A stretch of 64,000 bases of DNA, from positions 1 through 64,000 of the forward strand of contig CAYTTQ010000001.1 in assembly GCA_964440795.1 (NCBI GenBank). The letters are read 5' to 3'. The position numbers were made by a program, and so were the translations under genes. This DNA is from C00003060 sp964440795 (lineage in GTDB: Bacteria > Desulfobacterota > Desulfobacteria > Desulfobacterales > C00003060). The notes beneath the pieces were generated by a model. That model did no database searches, was not told where the DNA came from, and saw only the letters and a program-made list of their open reading frames with translations. Shown here one piece after another: positions 17,252-25,638 of this stretch (position 1 is its first letter; the number at the start of each line of letters is the position of its first letter).

Positions 17252-17299
17252 TTTTCTTCTCCTTTTAAAAGTCTTTCCGATTATTTGTGATAAACATGT

Positions 17300-17328
17300 A
17301 AAATATCAGCTTCCAGCGGGAATGACAA
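17300..17328 (-). promoter_or_regulatory. Sigma-70 promoter for the fmdB-hemC-cobA/hemD operon
   Basis: TTGTCA (17328-17323, 5 of 6), 17 bp, TATTTT (17305-17300, 4 of 6). It stands about 49 bp before the start codon of the FmdB-like gene and downstream of the converging end of the preceding transcription unit. Prediction only. Confidence 0.5.
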
Positions 17329-17361
17329 TTACAGAATGATAAACACGATTCTGTGTTGGTA

Positions 17362-18309
17362 TCAAGAACCGAGGGCTTCAATAATCGAGGCGGCAAGGAG
17401 GGGAAACATAATCTCGTGGTGGCCGACGAGGCTATACCCAGTCCCGCCGAGACTCGTAGGACGCGTAACCACGTTGGTCATCGGTCGATAATGACGAATA
17501 AAATCCAGGTTTGCCGTCGTAAATGACTTCACCTCAGAGCCCATATTTCTTACCAAGGTAAGGGCCTTTAAAAAAACTTCGGGAAGAATAACCGCCGAAC
17601 CGACGTTTAAATAGACACCCCCCTCCAGTTCCGAAACTACGGACGCAAAGAGCCGAAAATCCCGATGACTTGCTGCACCCACGGCCCGTGGATCAAACTC
17701 CGGATGAACGTGAAGGACGTCGGTTCCCATGGCAACATGTACGCTTGCAGGAATACCCTGTCGATAAGCGACACCAAGGATGCTTTCTCCGGCATAAGGA
17801 AGATCGGTTTCCACAACGTGACGCCCCACGGCAGCCCCCAGCCCTTCACCTGTTGCAGCGGCACGGGCGATGGATTGATTCAAAAAGTCTGCCGAGTCCT
17901 TGGTCATGCCGAAGGCTCCGTCTTCCAAGCCCTTTTGGACATCCTCAGAGGTCCTTCCGATCATGGCCACCTCCACGTCGTGTATAATCCCGGCACCATT
18001 TAAGGCCACTGCCGAAAGGACCCCTCGTTTTATCAGGTCCGCAACGATGGGATTTAGGCCCACTTTAATGACATGGGCGCCCATGGCCATCATAACAGGA
18101 GTCTCAGCTCGATGAGACGCCACGATGGCCCCGGCAAGCCTCCTCAGGTCATCGGCACCCAAGATATTCGGTAACGAGGCCAAGAAATCGGCAAGGGTAC
18201 CCCCCGGTTGCCACGGATTGCCGAAATCCGCACGGTCTACCTTACTCGTTCTGGACTTCAGCGCACATGTCCGCAGCACCGGAATATCGATGGGCCGATA
18301 GGTTTTCAT
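17362..18309 (-). CDS. Deoxyhypusine-synthase-like protein
   Basis: 315 residues from the ATG at 18309, chosen because GGAG stands five bases upstream. The pattern AHVIKVGLNPIVADLI, LNGAGIIHDVEVAM and the Gly-rich C-terminal parts resemble the deoxyhypusine synthase fold (NAD- and spermidine-dependent). Bacteria lack eIF5A, the usual substrate, so the true reaction is unknown; a polyamine-modifying role is one idea. It lies 41 bp after gmhA on the same strand. The family call rests on memory of similar bacterial annotations and should be checked. Confidence 0.5.
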   Translation of the reverse strand: MKTYRPIDIPVLRTCALKSRTSKVDRADFGNPWQPGGTLADFLASLPNILGADDLRRLAGAIVASHRAETPVMMAMGAHVIKVGLNPIVADLIKRGVLSAVALNGAGIIHDVEVAMIGRTSEDVQKGLEDGAFGMTKDSADFLNQSIARAAATGEGLGAAVGRHVVETDLPYAGESILGVAYRQGIPASVHVAMGTDVLHVHPEFDPRAVGAASHRDFRLFASVVSELEGGVYLNVGSAVILPEVFLKALTLVRNMGSEVKSFTTANLDFIRHYRPMTNVVTRPTSLGGTGYSLVGHHEIMFPLLAASIIEALGS

Positions 18310-18350
18310 CTCACTCCATCCCCTGCCCCGGGCGATCAAGGCCAAGGCGA

Positions 18351-18935
18351 TTAATCATAAAAAAGTTCGGGAAAAAGAATCCGATCGGTCAGGTCGCATA
18401 GGATATGCCCAATCAGGATATGGGTCTCTTGAATACGGGGTGTTTTGTCGGAATTTACGATGAGGGACAAATCACAACGGTTTTTCAGTTCACCGCCACC
18501 ACAACCCGCAAACCCCATGGTGTAGAGATCCAACTTTTTAGCCGCTTCCAACCCGGCGTTGACATTATCTGAATTCCCACTGGTGCTTATCGCCAGGACA
18601 ATATCCCCTCTGTCTCCCAGCGCTGTGATCTGCTTGGAAAAGACATGTTCAAAAGAATAATCGTTGGAAATACTCGTCAAGACGGACGTATCCGTGGTCA
18701 GTGCCAGTGCGGGCAAAGGTCTTCGCTCAACGGTGAATCGATTCACAAACTCTGCTGCAATATGCTGGGCATCCGATGCGCTGCCCCCGTTGCCAATAAT
18801 CAACAACTTGTGACCTGACGCGAAACAGGAAGCCACTTGGCGGGCCGCCTCTTCAACGGACCCGATGTTCTCCCTGAAGAACCCCGCCGCCACCTCGGTG
18901 CTCTCGGCTACCGTGTTGAATATGACGTCTTTCAC
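18351..18935 (-). CDS. gmhA: Phosphoheptose isomerase
   Basis: SIS-domain isomerase making D-glycero-D-manno-heptose 7-phosphate from sedoheptulose 7-phosphate, the first step to LPS heptose. The 194-residue product has the typical substrate loop NGGSASDAQHIAAEFVNRF, then LALTTDTSVLTSISND and the SIS signature AISTSGNSDNVNAGL. It implies a Gram-negative outer membrane with heptose-containing LPS. It begins 6 bp after the TPR gene ends. Confidence 0.94.
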   Translation of the reverse strand: MKDVIFNTVAESTEVAAGFFRENIGSVEEAARQVASCFASGHKLLIIGNGGSASDAQHIAAEFVNRFTVERRPLPALALTTDTSVLTSISNDYSFEHVFSKQITALGDRGDIVLAISTSGNSDNVNAGLEAAKKLDLYTMGFAGCGGGELKNRCDLSLIVNSDKTPRIQETHILIGHILCDLTDRILFPELFYD

Positions 18936-18941
18936 CGACTA

Positions 18942-20195
18942 CTACCCTCCTTGGGCCTTGTTCCGGGCCTCTTCGATCAGTTCCTCACAAGGGTGACCGA
19001 GTTCGTGAGCATGAGCCAACGTCGCCGTCGCCTTCTCATAGTCACCCCACTTCATGTACAATTCTCCCAGTCGACGTTGGTAAAGCCCATTGTCGCCGGC
19101 GATGGAAACACTCTCCTCAGCCAAAACAATGGCGATCTCAAGATTCTCTCCCAAAATACCATACACGTGCGCCAGGCTGTTGAGGCTCTTGGCATCCCGC
19201 GGCGATGCCTTGATCGCCTTTTCGTAGAATTTTGCAGCGTTATGGAAGTCTGCCTTTGCCACGTAACAATCCGCCAATGCCCGAAAGACACCCGACCCCA
19301 CGGATATCCTTTCCGCCGCCTCCTCCAGATAGACGATCGCGTTGTCTATTTCCCCCATCTCTTGATAAGACATCCCAATGTGGCCGGCGATATCCGGATT
19401 TTGGCCATCCAGCGCACGCGCCCGAAGAAACAGCTCCAGGGCTCTATTGCGTTTCTTTTGTTTCAGATAGGTCAACCCCAGATTGTAAGTAGCCATGACA
19501 TCTTCGGGGCTTATCGCCACAGCCGTCTCAAAAGCACCGATGGCCTTGTCCAGGTCTCCCTGTACCCCGTAACATACACCCAGACTGTTATACACATTTA
19601 GATTCCCGGGGTCTATTCCGGCAGCCGTTTCATATTCGGCGATCGCCCCTTCTACGTCACCGTTTTGATACAGCTTGTCGGCACTGATATTCAAACTGAC
19701 CGCGTCAAACGGGGTGACTGTACGGGCTCCGAAAAAAGAGGCATGGGTCAGGGCCTTACGGGCATTTTCCAAGATCGTCACCGGCTCAAAAGGACCGAAG
19801 GGATATACGGCCAGTCCCACAGAGACCGTCTCGTCGGTGACATTTGCATATCGCCGCTGCAAGACCTTGGCGAGATCCACCGCTTCCCCCTCCCGCAGAT
19901 TGGGGCAAAAGAGACAAAAAACATGGGCACCCAAACGGCCCCATGTGATCTCCCATGTTCGGTTCAGATCGGCCAAGACCCGGGGAAGCCGGATCAAACG
20001 AGGCAAAAAGAGGGTTTCTCCGAAATCCTTGAGTTTCTTTTCGAAATCATCGATGGAAACGAGCAACACGGCAAACCGTGGGGTTTGTTGAGCCAGACCC
20101 TCAATATGGCGCTCAAAGGCGTCACCGGTTAACATCCCCGGAAAGCGAGAATCGAGCACGTCCGCGCCGAAACTATGTCGTTCAGAACTAGACAT
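18942..20195 (-). CDS. TPR protein with degenerate GGDEF-like N-terminus
   Basis: 417 residues. The first 165 or so resemble a diguanylate-cyclase fold (FAVLLVSIDDFEKKL, VSVGLAVYPFG, ILENARKALTHASF) but lack any GG(D/E)EF motif, so it is not a cyclase. From about 170 to 405 come six or seven tetratricopeptide repeats (for example YNSLGVCYGVQGDLDKAIGA and YNLGLTYLKQKKRNRALELF). Likely a protein-interaction scaffold. Its start overlaps the end of selA by 8 bp, so it is translated with it; a link to selenium metabolism is unproven. Confidence 0.75.
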   Translation of the reverse strand: MSSSERHSFGADVLDSRFPGMLTGDAFERHIEGLAQQTPRFAVLLVSIDDFEKKLKDFGETLFLPRLIRLPRVLADLNRTWEITWGRLGAHVFCLFCPNLREGEAVDLAKVLQRRYANVTDETVSVGLAVYPFGPFEPVTILENARKALTHASFFGARTVTPFDAVSLNISADKLYQNGDVEGAIAEYETAAGIDPGNLNVYNSLGVCYGVQGDLDKAIGAFETAVAISPEDVMATYNLGLTYLKQKKRNRALELFLRARALDGQNPDIAGHIGMSYQEMGEIDNAIVYLEEAAERISVGSGVFRALADCYVAKADFHNAAKFYEKAIKASPRDAKSLNSLAHVYGILGENLEIAIVLAEESVSIAGDNGLYQRRLGELYMKWGDYEKATATLAHAHELGHPCEELIEEARNKAQGG

Positions 20196-21603
20196 GCCTC
20201 AATATTTCTTTGAGGGTATTGGAAATCATGGGGATCTCTTCGGTCTGAACGGTCCGCAAATCGATAATCATCCAATCGTCTTCAATCCGTCCGACCACCG
20301 GAGGCGAAGATTTTCTCATGCGACGTTCCAGTCTGCCGGCGGACAATCCTGCTATTTGGATCCCCACACATTTGGTGGGAAGCTCTTGGAGAGGAAGGGA
20401 TCCGCCGCCTACGCGGGAAAATCCATCAAATAATTCGGCCTTGAGACGGTCTTCACTGATCGCCTTTATTCTATTTCGGAGTCGTTTGGCCTTTTTGGCG
20501 ATTTCCTGGATAGGCAGTGTCAACATCCGTAATGTGGGAATCTGGGACAGGGCTTTGCGTTCATCTCGATACATATGGAGCGTCGCCTCTAAAGCGGCCA
20601 AGGTCATCTTGTCAATCCGCAGGGCCCGGTTCACCGGGTTCTTTTTGATACGCTCGACGACGTCTTTTTTCCCCACAATGATGCCGGCTTGGGGACCACC
20701 AAGCATCTTGTCTCCACTGAAAGAAACCACGTCGGCACCGGCAGACACCGTTTCCTGTACAGTGGGCTCGTGGATTAGGCCGTGCCGGGAAAGGTCCACA
20801 AAGTTCCCGCTTCCCAAGTCCTTCATAACCGGCAAATGGTATTTTTTTCCCAGGGCGACCAGTTCCGCCAAAGGGACGTCAGAGGTAAAACCGACTATGG
20901 CATAATTGCTGGTGTGAACCTTAAGGAGCAGCGCCGTTTCCTCACCGATCGCCCGCTCATAGTCCGCGGGGTGAGTCCTGTTGGTGGTACCGACTTCTAC
21001 CAGTCTGGCATTGCTTCGTGTCATCACGTCGGGAATTCGAAAGGACCCTCCGATCTCCACCAGCTCTCCGCGGGAAACAATGACCTCCTTGCCTCTGGCC
21101 AGGGTTTCAAGGGTCAAGAAGACGGCTCCCGCATTGTTGTTTACTACCATTGCCGCCTCGGCACCACTGATCTCACACAAAATGTCCTCGACGGCACTAT
21201 ACCGGGACCCTCTCTTGCCTGTATCCAGATCGAACTCCAGATTGGAGTACCGAGCGGTAATCCGGTCAACGTGCTTGGCTACCTCAGGCGCCAATAGGGA
21301 GCGACCCAGGTTCGTATGTATAACCACCCCTGTCGCATTGATGACCCGTGTCAGGTTAAACCCCATCTTCTCTTCCACAGCACTTTTGGTAAGCCGCAAC
21401 AGTTGGGCATCAGAAAAAAGGGTCTCATCCATTCCATCAGGAGCACTCAGAATCCGTGACCGCAAATCCTCGATGACATTTCGGATGGATTGCACCACCA
21501 CGGGCCTGGGAACCGATTTGTCGAACTCGCTTCCGTCCCACAGGTCTAGTACATGGTCAACACCGGGAAGCCTGCGAAACAAGGTCTGTTGTTTAGAATC
21601 CAA
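20188..21603 (-). CDS. selA: L-seryl-tRNA(Sec) selenium transferase
   Basis: PLP enzyme converting Ser-tRNA(Sec) to Sec-tRNA(Sec) with selenophosphate. The 471-residue protein has the N-terminal tRNA-binding part, RVINATGVVIHTNLGRSLL, EVGTTNRTHPADYERAI, and the PLP-binding Lys299 in SFSGDKMLGGPQAG. Translation starts at a TTG (21603) behind AAGGGGGCAGG. Its presence shows that the organism makes selenoproteins. selB, selC and selD are not in this window. One candidate selenoprotein gene is (48749-48904). Confidence 0.97.
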   Translation of the reverse strand: MDSKQQTLFRRLPGVDHVLDLWDGSEFDKSVPRPVVVQSIRNVIEDLRSRILSAPDGMDETLFSDAQLLRLTKSAVEEKMGFNLTRVINATGVVIHTNLGRSLLAPEVAKHVDRITARYSNLEFDLDTGKRGSRYSAVEDILCEISGAEAAMVVNNNAGAVFLTLETLARGKEVIVSRGELVEIGGSFRIPDVMTRSNARLVEVGTTNRTHPADYERAIGEETALLLKVHTSNYAIVGFTSDVPLAELVALGKKYHLPVMKDLGSGNFVDLSRHGLIHEPTVQETVSAGADVVSFSGDKMLGGPQAGIIVGKKDVVERIKKNPVNRALRIDKMTLAALEATLHMYRDERKALSQIPTLRMLTLPIQEIAKKAKRLRNRIKAISEDRLKAELFDGFSRVGGGSLPLQELPTKCVGIQIAGLSAGRLERRMRKSSPPVVGRIEDDWMIIDLRTVQTEEIPMISNTLKEILRHV

Positions 21604-21707
21604 ACCTGCCCCCTTAACATCTATATCTTATCTATCTTTTTGTTATTGTTGTAACAATACCACATTCCAGACGAACTTGCCACGTAAAACCCGGATCTGT
21701 CTCCAAG

Positions 21708-22172
21708 CTATTTGGCGCCCTTTAGCACCTTGAGCTTGGCGTCCATGAGTTCTTTGTGGGTCAAACGAAGCAATTTGGCCACTTTGTGGGCTAGATAGTC
21801 TTCATACTTGTCGAGCTGATGATCCTTGTACGCAATTTCCCACACGGTTTCGATAATCTGCAGCTTTTCTTCTCTCGAGTAATTTTCATTGATCCGGTTG
21901 GTAAACTGCCACAAGTCGATACTTCCCTTCAGTTCAAGTTCCGAGGCATCAATGAGGGCCGTGGTATGCTCGTCTGACAGCCCGTAATCCTGTTTGAGGG
22001 TAGACACCACATGGGCCTTTTCCGATTCACTGAACTCGCCGTCGATATTGGCCATCTCCAGAAAGAGCGCACAGGTGGCCACCCGAATGTCGTGACGAGG
22101 CTCATCGTTCTTTTTTGATGGACTCTGATCCCCCGTGCCTTTGCCGAAAAACTTTTTTATCACATCAATCAT
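21708..22172 (-). CDS. TerB-like domain protein
   Basis: 154 residues, soluble, mostly helical. After a short basic, Ser-rich N-terminus (1-25) the rest matches the TerB/tellurite-resistance-like fold: FLEMANIDGEFSESEKAHVV, then VWEIAYKDHQLDKYEDYLAH with the conserved acidic positions. Such domains occur widely outside tellurite clusters and their role is unclear. It follows uvrB after 4 bp, so it is probably co-transcribed. Confidence 0.75.
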   Translation of the reverse strand: MIDVIKKFFGKGTGDQSPSKKNDEPRHDIRVATCALFLEMANIDGEFSESEKAHVVSTLKQDYGLSDEHTTALIDASELELKGSIDLWQFTNRINENYSREEKLQIIETVWEIAYKDHQLDKYEDYLAHKVAKLLRLTHKELMDAKLKVLKGAK

Positions 22173-22176
22173 AGGT

Positions 22177-24171
22177 CTACCTAAGCTCCATCTCCAACTG
22201 CTTCAACTCGTTTATTCGATCCCTTAGCCCAACCGCCTCCTCAAAGGCCAGATCTCTTACCGCCTCCTTCATCTCCCGCTCCAGCTTTTGAAGCTTCTTT
22301 TCAATATCCTGACGTGATTCAAACTCTTCCTTGGCTTCCGAAATCACGGGTATATTGACATAATCGGCTTCATAAACCGAGGACAAGAGGTTTGAGATGT
22401 CCTTTCGTATCGTCTCCGGTGTAATCCCGTGGTCCCGATTGTAAGCCAACTGCACGGCCCGTCGGCGCTCGGTTTCTTCAACGGCCCGTTGTATGGATTG
22501 GGTCAACCTATCGGCATAAAGGATTACCATGCCGAACACATTTCTAGCAGCCCGCCCGCAGGTTTGTATCAATGAACGCTCGGACCGGAGAAACCCCTCT
22601 TTATCCGCATCCAAGATGCCCACCAGGCTGACTTCAGGCAAGTCCAGCCCCTCTCTCAAAAGATTAATGCCGACCAACACATCAAATGCGCCAAGACGCA
22701 GATCCCGGATGATCTCGGTACGTTCCATGGTGGTAATGTCCGAGTGTAAATATCGAACGCGAATGCCCAAGCCGCTATAGTAATCGGTAAGGTCTTCGGC
22801 CATTCGCTTGGTGAGGGTGGTCACCAAAACCCTTTCATTACGTTCCTCTCTGAGCTTAATTTCTTCGAGAAGATCGTCCACCTGGCTATCCGCAGGCCTG
22901 ACCACCACTTCCGGGTCGACAAGCCCTGTGGGACGAATTACTTGTTCCACCACACGCTTGCCCGCCTTTTCAAGTTCATAATCTCCGGGTGTTGCGGAGA
23001 CATAGATCGCCTGAATCCACTTTTGGTTAAACTCCTCGAAATTCAGCGGTCGGTTGTCCAAAGCCGACGGAAGCCTGAAACCATAAGCCACCAACGTCTC
23101 CTTTCTCGATCGGTCCCCATGGTACATGCCTCGAAGCTGCGGCACGCCGATATGGCTTTCATCGATGAAAAGGATATAGTCGTCAGGAAAATAGGAGAGT
23201 AAGGTGGGCGGCGGCTCACCGTGGGCCCGCCCCGTCAGATGCCTGGAGTAGTTCTCTATGCCATGACAATATCCGAGTTCCTGTATCATTTCCAAGTCAA
23301 AATCCGTGCGTTCTTCAATGCGTTGCGCCTCGATCAACTTCCCCGCTGTTCGGAAATGGGCAATGCGACCTTTCAGTTCTTCCCGAATCGACTTCACGGC
23401 ATGTTTAAGTGTTATTCTGCTGGCCACATAATGACTGGCGGGAAAGATGACCACCCGCTCCAGAGATCGAATCACTTTCCCGGTCAACGGATCAATTTCG
23501 GCGATACCCTCGACGATATCATCAAAAAACTCGATTCGTATGGCCTTGTCATGTTCATAGCTTGGAAATACCTCAACTCGATCTCCTCTGACCCGAAACC
23601 CGTCTCGATAAAAATCGTAATCATTGCGAGTGTATTGCATGGAAACCAGTTTGCTCAACATTGCGTCTCGATCAAGTCTGGCTTGAGTGGTAACCTCCAT
23701 ACACATTTCCAGATAGTCTTCCGGAGCCCCCAGTCCAAAGATGCATGAAACACTGGCCACCACAATGACGTCCCGCCTCGACAGAACCGATCGGGTGGCG
23801 GAATGACGAAGCCGGTCAATCACGTCGTTTACAGAGGCATCCTTTTCAATGTAGGTATCCGCGGCAGGCAAATAGGCTTCCGGTTGATAATAATCGTAGT
23901 AGCTGACAAAATACTCGACGGCGTTTTCAGGGAAAAGCCCCTTGAACTCGCTATAGAGCTGTGCCGCCAGGGTCTTATTGGGAGCGATAATCAGCGCAGG
24001 CCTTTGGACGTTCTGGATGATATGGGCCATCGTAAAGGTTTTGCCCGAACCGGTGGCACCGAGCAGGACTTGGTGGCCTTTGCCTGCGACGAGACCTTTG
24101 CTTAGGTATGTGATGGCATGGGGTTGATCTCCTCGAGGCTCGAAATCGGACGTTAACTTAAAAATCGACAA
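22177..24171 (-). CDS. uvrB: Excinuclease ABC subunit B
   Basis: Nucleotide-excision-repair helicase-like subunit, 664 residues. Walker A LGATGSGKT is at 37-45; the beta-hairpin region YYDYYQPEAYLPAADTYIEK follows; then the DESH box (FIDESHIGVPQLRGMYHGDR), the helicase C-terminal domain with GINLLREGLDLPEVSLV, and the C-terminal UVR domain (KKLQKLEREMKEAVRDLAFE) that contacts UvrC. All expected parts are intact. It follows cysS by 19 bp on the same strand. Confidence 0.98.
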   Translation of the reverse strand: MSIFKLTSDFEPRGDQPHAITYLSKGLVAGKGHQVLLGATGSGKTFTMAHIIQNVQRPALIIAPNKTLAAQLYSEFKGLFPENAVEYFVSYYDYYQPEAYLPAADTYIEKDASVNDVIDRLRHSATRSVLSRRDVIVVASVSCIFGLGAPEDYLEMCMEVTTQARLDRDAMLSKLVSMQYTRNDYDFYRDGFRVRGDRVEVFPSYEHDKAIRIEFFDDIVEGIAEIDPLTGKVIRSLERVVIFPASHYVASRITLKHAVKSIREELKGRIAHFRTAGKLIEAQRIEERTDFDLEMIQELGYCHGIENYSRHLTGRAHGEPPPTLLSYFPDDYILFIDESHIGVPQLRGMYHGDRSRKETLVAYGFRLPSALDNRPLNFEEFNQKWIQAIYVSATPGDYELEKAGKRVVEQVIRPTGLVDPEVVVRPADSQVDDLLEEIKLREERNERVLVTTLTKRMAEDLTDYYSGLGIRVRYLHSDITTMERTEIIRDLRLGAFDVLVGINLLREGLDLPEVSLVGILDADKEGFLRSERSLIQTCGRAARNVFGMVILYADRLTQSIQRAVEETERRRAVQLAYNRDHGITPETIRKDISNLLSSVYEADYVNIPVISEAKEEFESRQDIEKKLQKLEREMKEAVRDLAFEEAVGLRDRINELKQLEMELR

Positions 24172-24190
24172 GAGCAGTTTTCCTTTGGCC

Positions 24191-25636
24191 TCAGGAGTGC
24201 TTTATTTTCCACGCCGTACCGTCCGGACGATCCTCAAGAACAATGTTCATCTCCGTCAGCTGGTCACGTATTTGATCCGCCCGCCCCCAGTCCTTATTTC
24301 TTCTGGCCTCCACCCGTTGAGCGATGAGATCTTCTATGGTGGATTCGTCGATTGCATCGCCTTGTATCCCTGCCGTCCTGGACCGGGCAAAGAATTCAGG
24401 CGGCGTTTCAGTACCCACACCCAGCACCGCGCCCGCCCTGAGAAAATCAGTGCGGAGTCGACCAAGGGTTTGTATCGGTCCTTGGTCTCCGGAAGCGGTC
24501 TTTTCGTCCATCAGGCGATTGGCCTGTCGGAGGGAATCAAAGAGAAAACCAAGTGCTTGAGCCGTATTGAAATCGTCGTCCATGGCTTCACAAAAGCGGC
24601 CCCAAAGGTCCCCCGACGGCCTTGGACCCTCGGTATCCTCGACGGGCCCCAGTGTCTGAGACAATCTATCCAACGCCGTGTATATTTTCTCCAAACCCGC
24701 CTGGGCTTCCTGCATGGCTTCATGGGAAAAGTCAAGCGGGCTCCGGTAATGACTGGAAAGGAGAAACAGCCGAATCGCTTCCGGGTGATATTGTTGAACA
24801 ATATCTTTGATCATCAGAAAGTTTCCAAGAGACTTGGACATTTTTTCTTTGTTGATTTGCACAAACCCGTTATGGACCCAGAAATTTGCGAACCCTTTTC
24901 CGAAGGCACCCTCCGATTGGGCAATCTCGTTCTCATGGTGAGGGAACATGAGATCTTTCCCACCCCCGTGAATATCGAAGACTTCCCCCAAGAAATGGAT
25001 ACTCATGGCGGAGCATTCGATATGCCAGCCCGGCCGACCTCTTCCCCACGGACTATCCCAAGACGGTTCCCCCGGTTTCGCCGCTTTCCATAAGACGAAA
25101 TCAAAAGGATTTCGCTTCTTTTCATTCGGTTCCACCCGCGCACCGGCCACCATGTCTTCCAGATTTCGACCCGAAAGTTTCCCGTAGGCGTCAAATTTTT
25201 CTACAGAATAAAAAACATCACCGCCGGCCTCATAGGCAAGCCCTGCATCAAATAGCCGGGCTATAACCTGAATAATCTCCGAGATATGTCGGGTCGCCCG
25301 TGGCTCCTCCGTAGGCAACGCCACTTTTAGAGCGTCCATGTCCCGATAAAATTCGTCGATGTACTTGTCTGAGAGTGCTTTGGTGGAAACACCCAATTCG
25401 TTGGCCCGCTGAATGATCTTATCATCAATATCAGTAAAGTTACGCACATAGGTTACTTCGTAACCGATGGCTCGGAAATAGCGGACAATCACATCAAATA
25501 CCACCACCGAACGGGCATGACCGATATGACAGGAATCATAGACCGTGGGCCCACACACGTAGATCTTGACTCGGTTGGGTTCCACGGGCGTAAACGTTTC
25601 TTTCTTTCTTGTCAATGTATTGTAAATTTTCAACAT
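24191..25636 (-). CDS. cysS: Cysteinyl-tRNA synthetase
   Basis: Class I synthetase, 481 residues from the ATG at 25636. That start lies 2 bp after the stop of the kinase gene and gives the standard MLKIYNTLTRKKE N-terminus; a longer frame overlaps the kinase and is unlikely. The HIGH motif is in DSCHIGHARS, the zinc ligands include CGPTVYDSCH and the C/H region WHIECSAMS, and KMSKSLGNF is intact. The active-site zinc gives Cys specificity without editing. Confidence 0.97.
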   Translation of the reverse strand: MLKIYNTLTRKKETFTPVEPNRVKIYVCGPTVYDSCHIGHARSVVVFDVIVRYFRAIGYEVTYVRNFTDIDDKIIQRANELGVSTKALSDKYIDEFYRDMDALKVALPTEEPRATRHISEIIQVIARLFDAGLAYEAGGDVFYSVEKFDAYGKLSGRNLEDMVAGARVEPNEKKRNPFDFVLWKAAKPGEPSWDSPWGRGRPGWHIECSAMSIHFLGEVFDIHGGGKDLMFPHHENEIAQSEGAFGKGFANFWVHNGFVQINKEKMSKSLGNFLMIKDIVQQYHPEAIRLFLLSSHYRSPLDFSHEAMQEAQAGLEKIYTALDRLSQTLGPVEDTEGPRPSGDLWGRFCEAMDDDFNTAQALGFLFDSLRQANRLMDEKTASGDQGPIQTLGRLRTDFLRAGAVLGVGTETPPEFFARSRTAGIQGDAIDESTIEDLIAQRVEARRNKDWGRADQIRDQLTEMNIVLEDRPDGTAWKIKHS

Positions 25637-25638
25637 GG

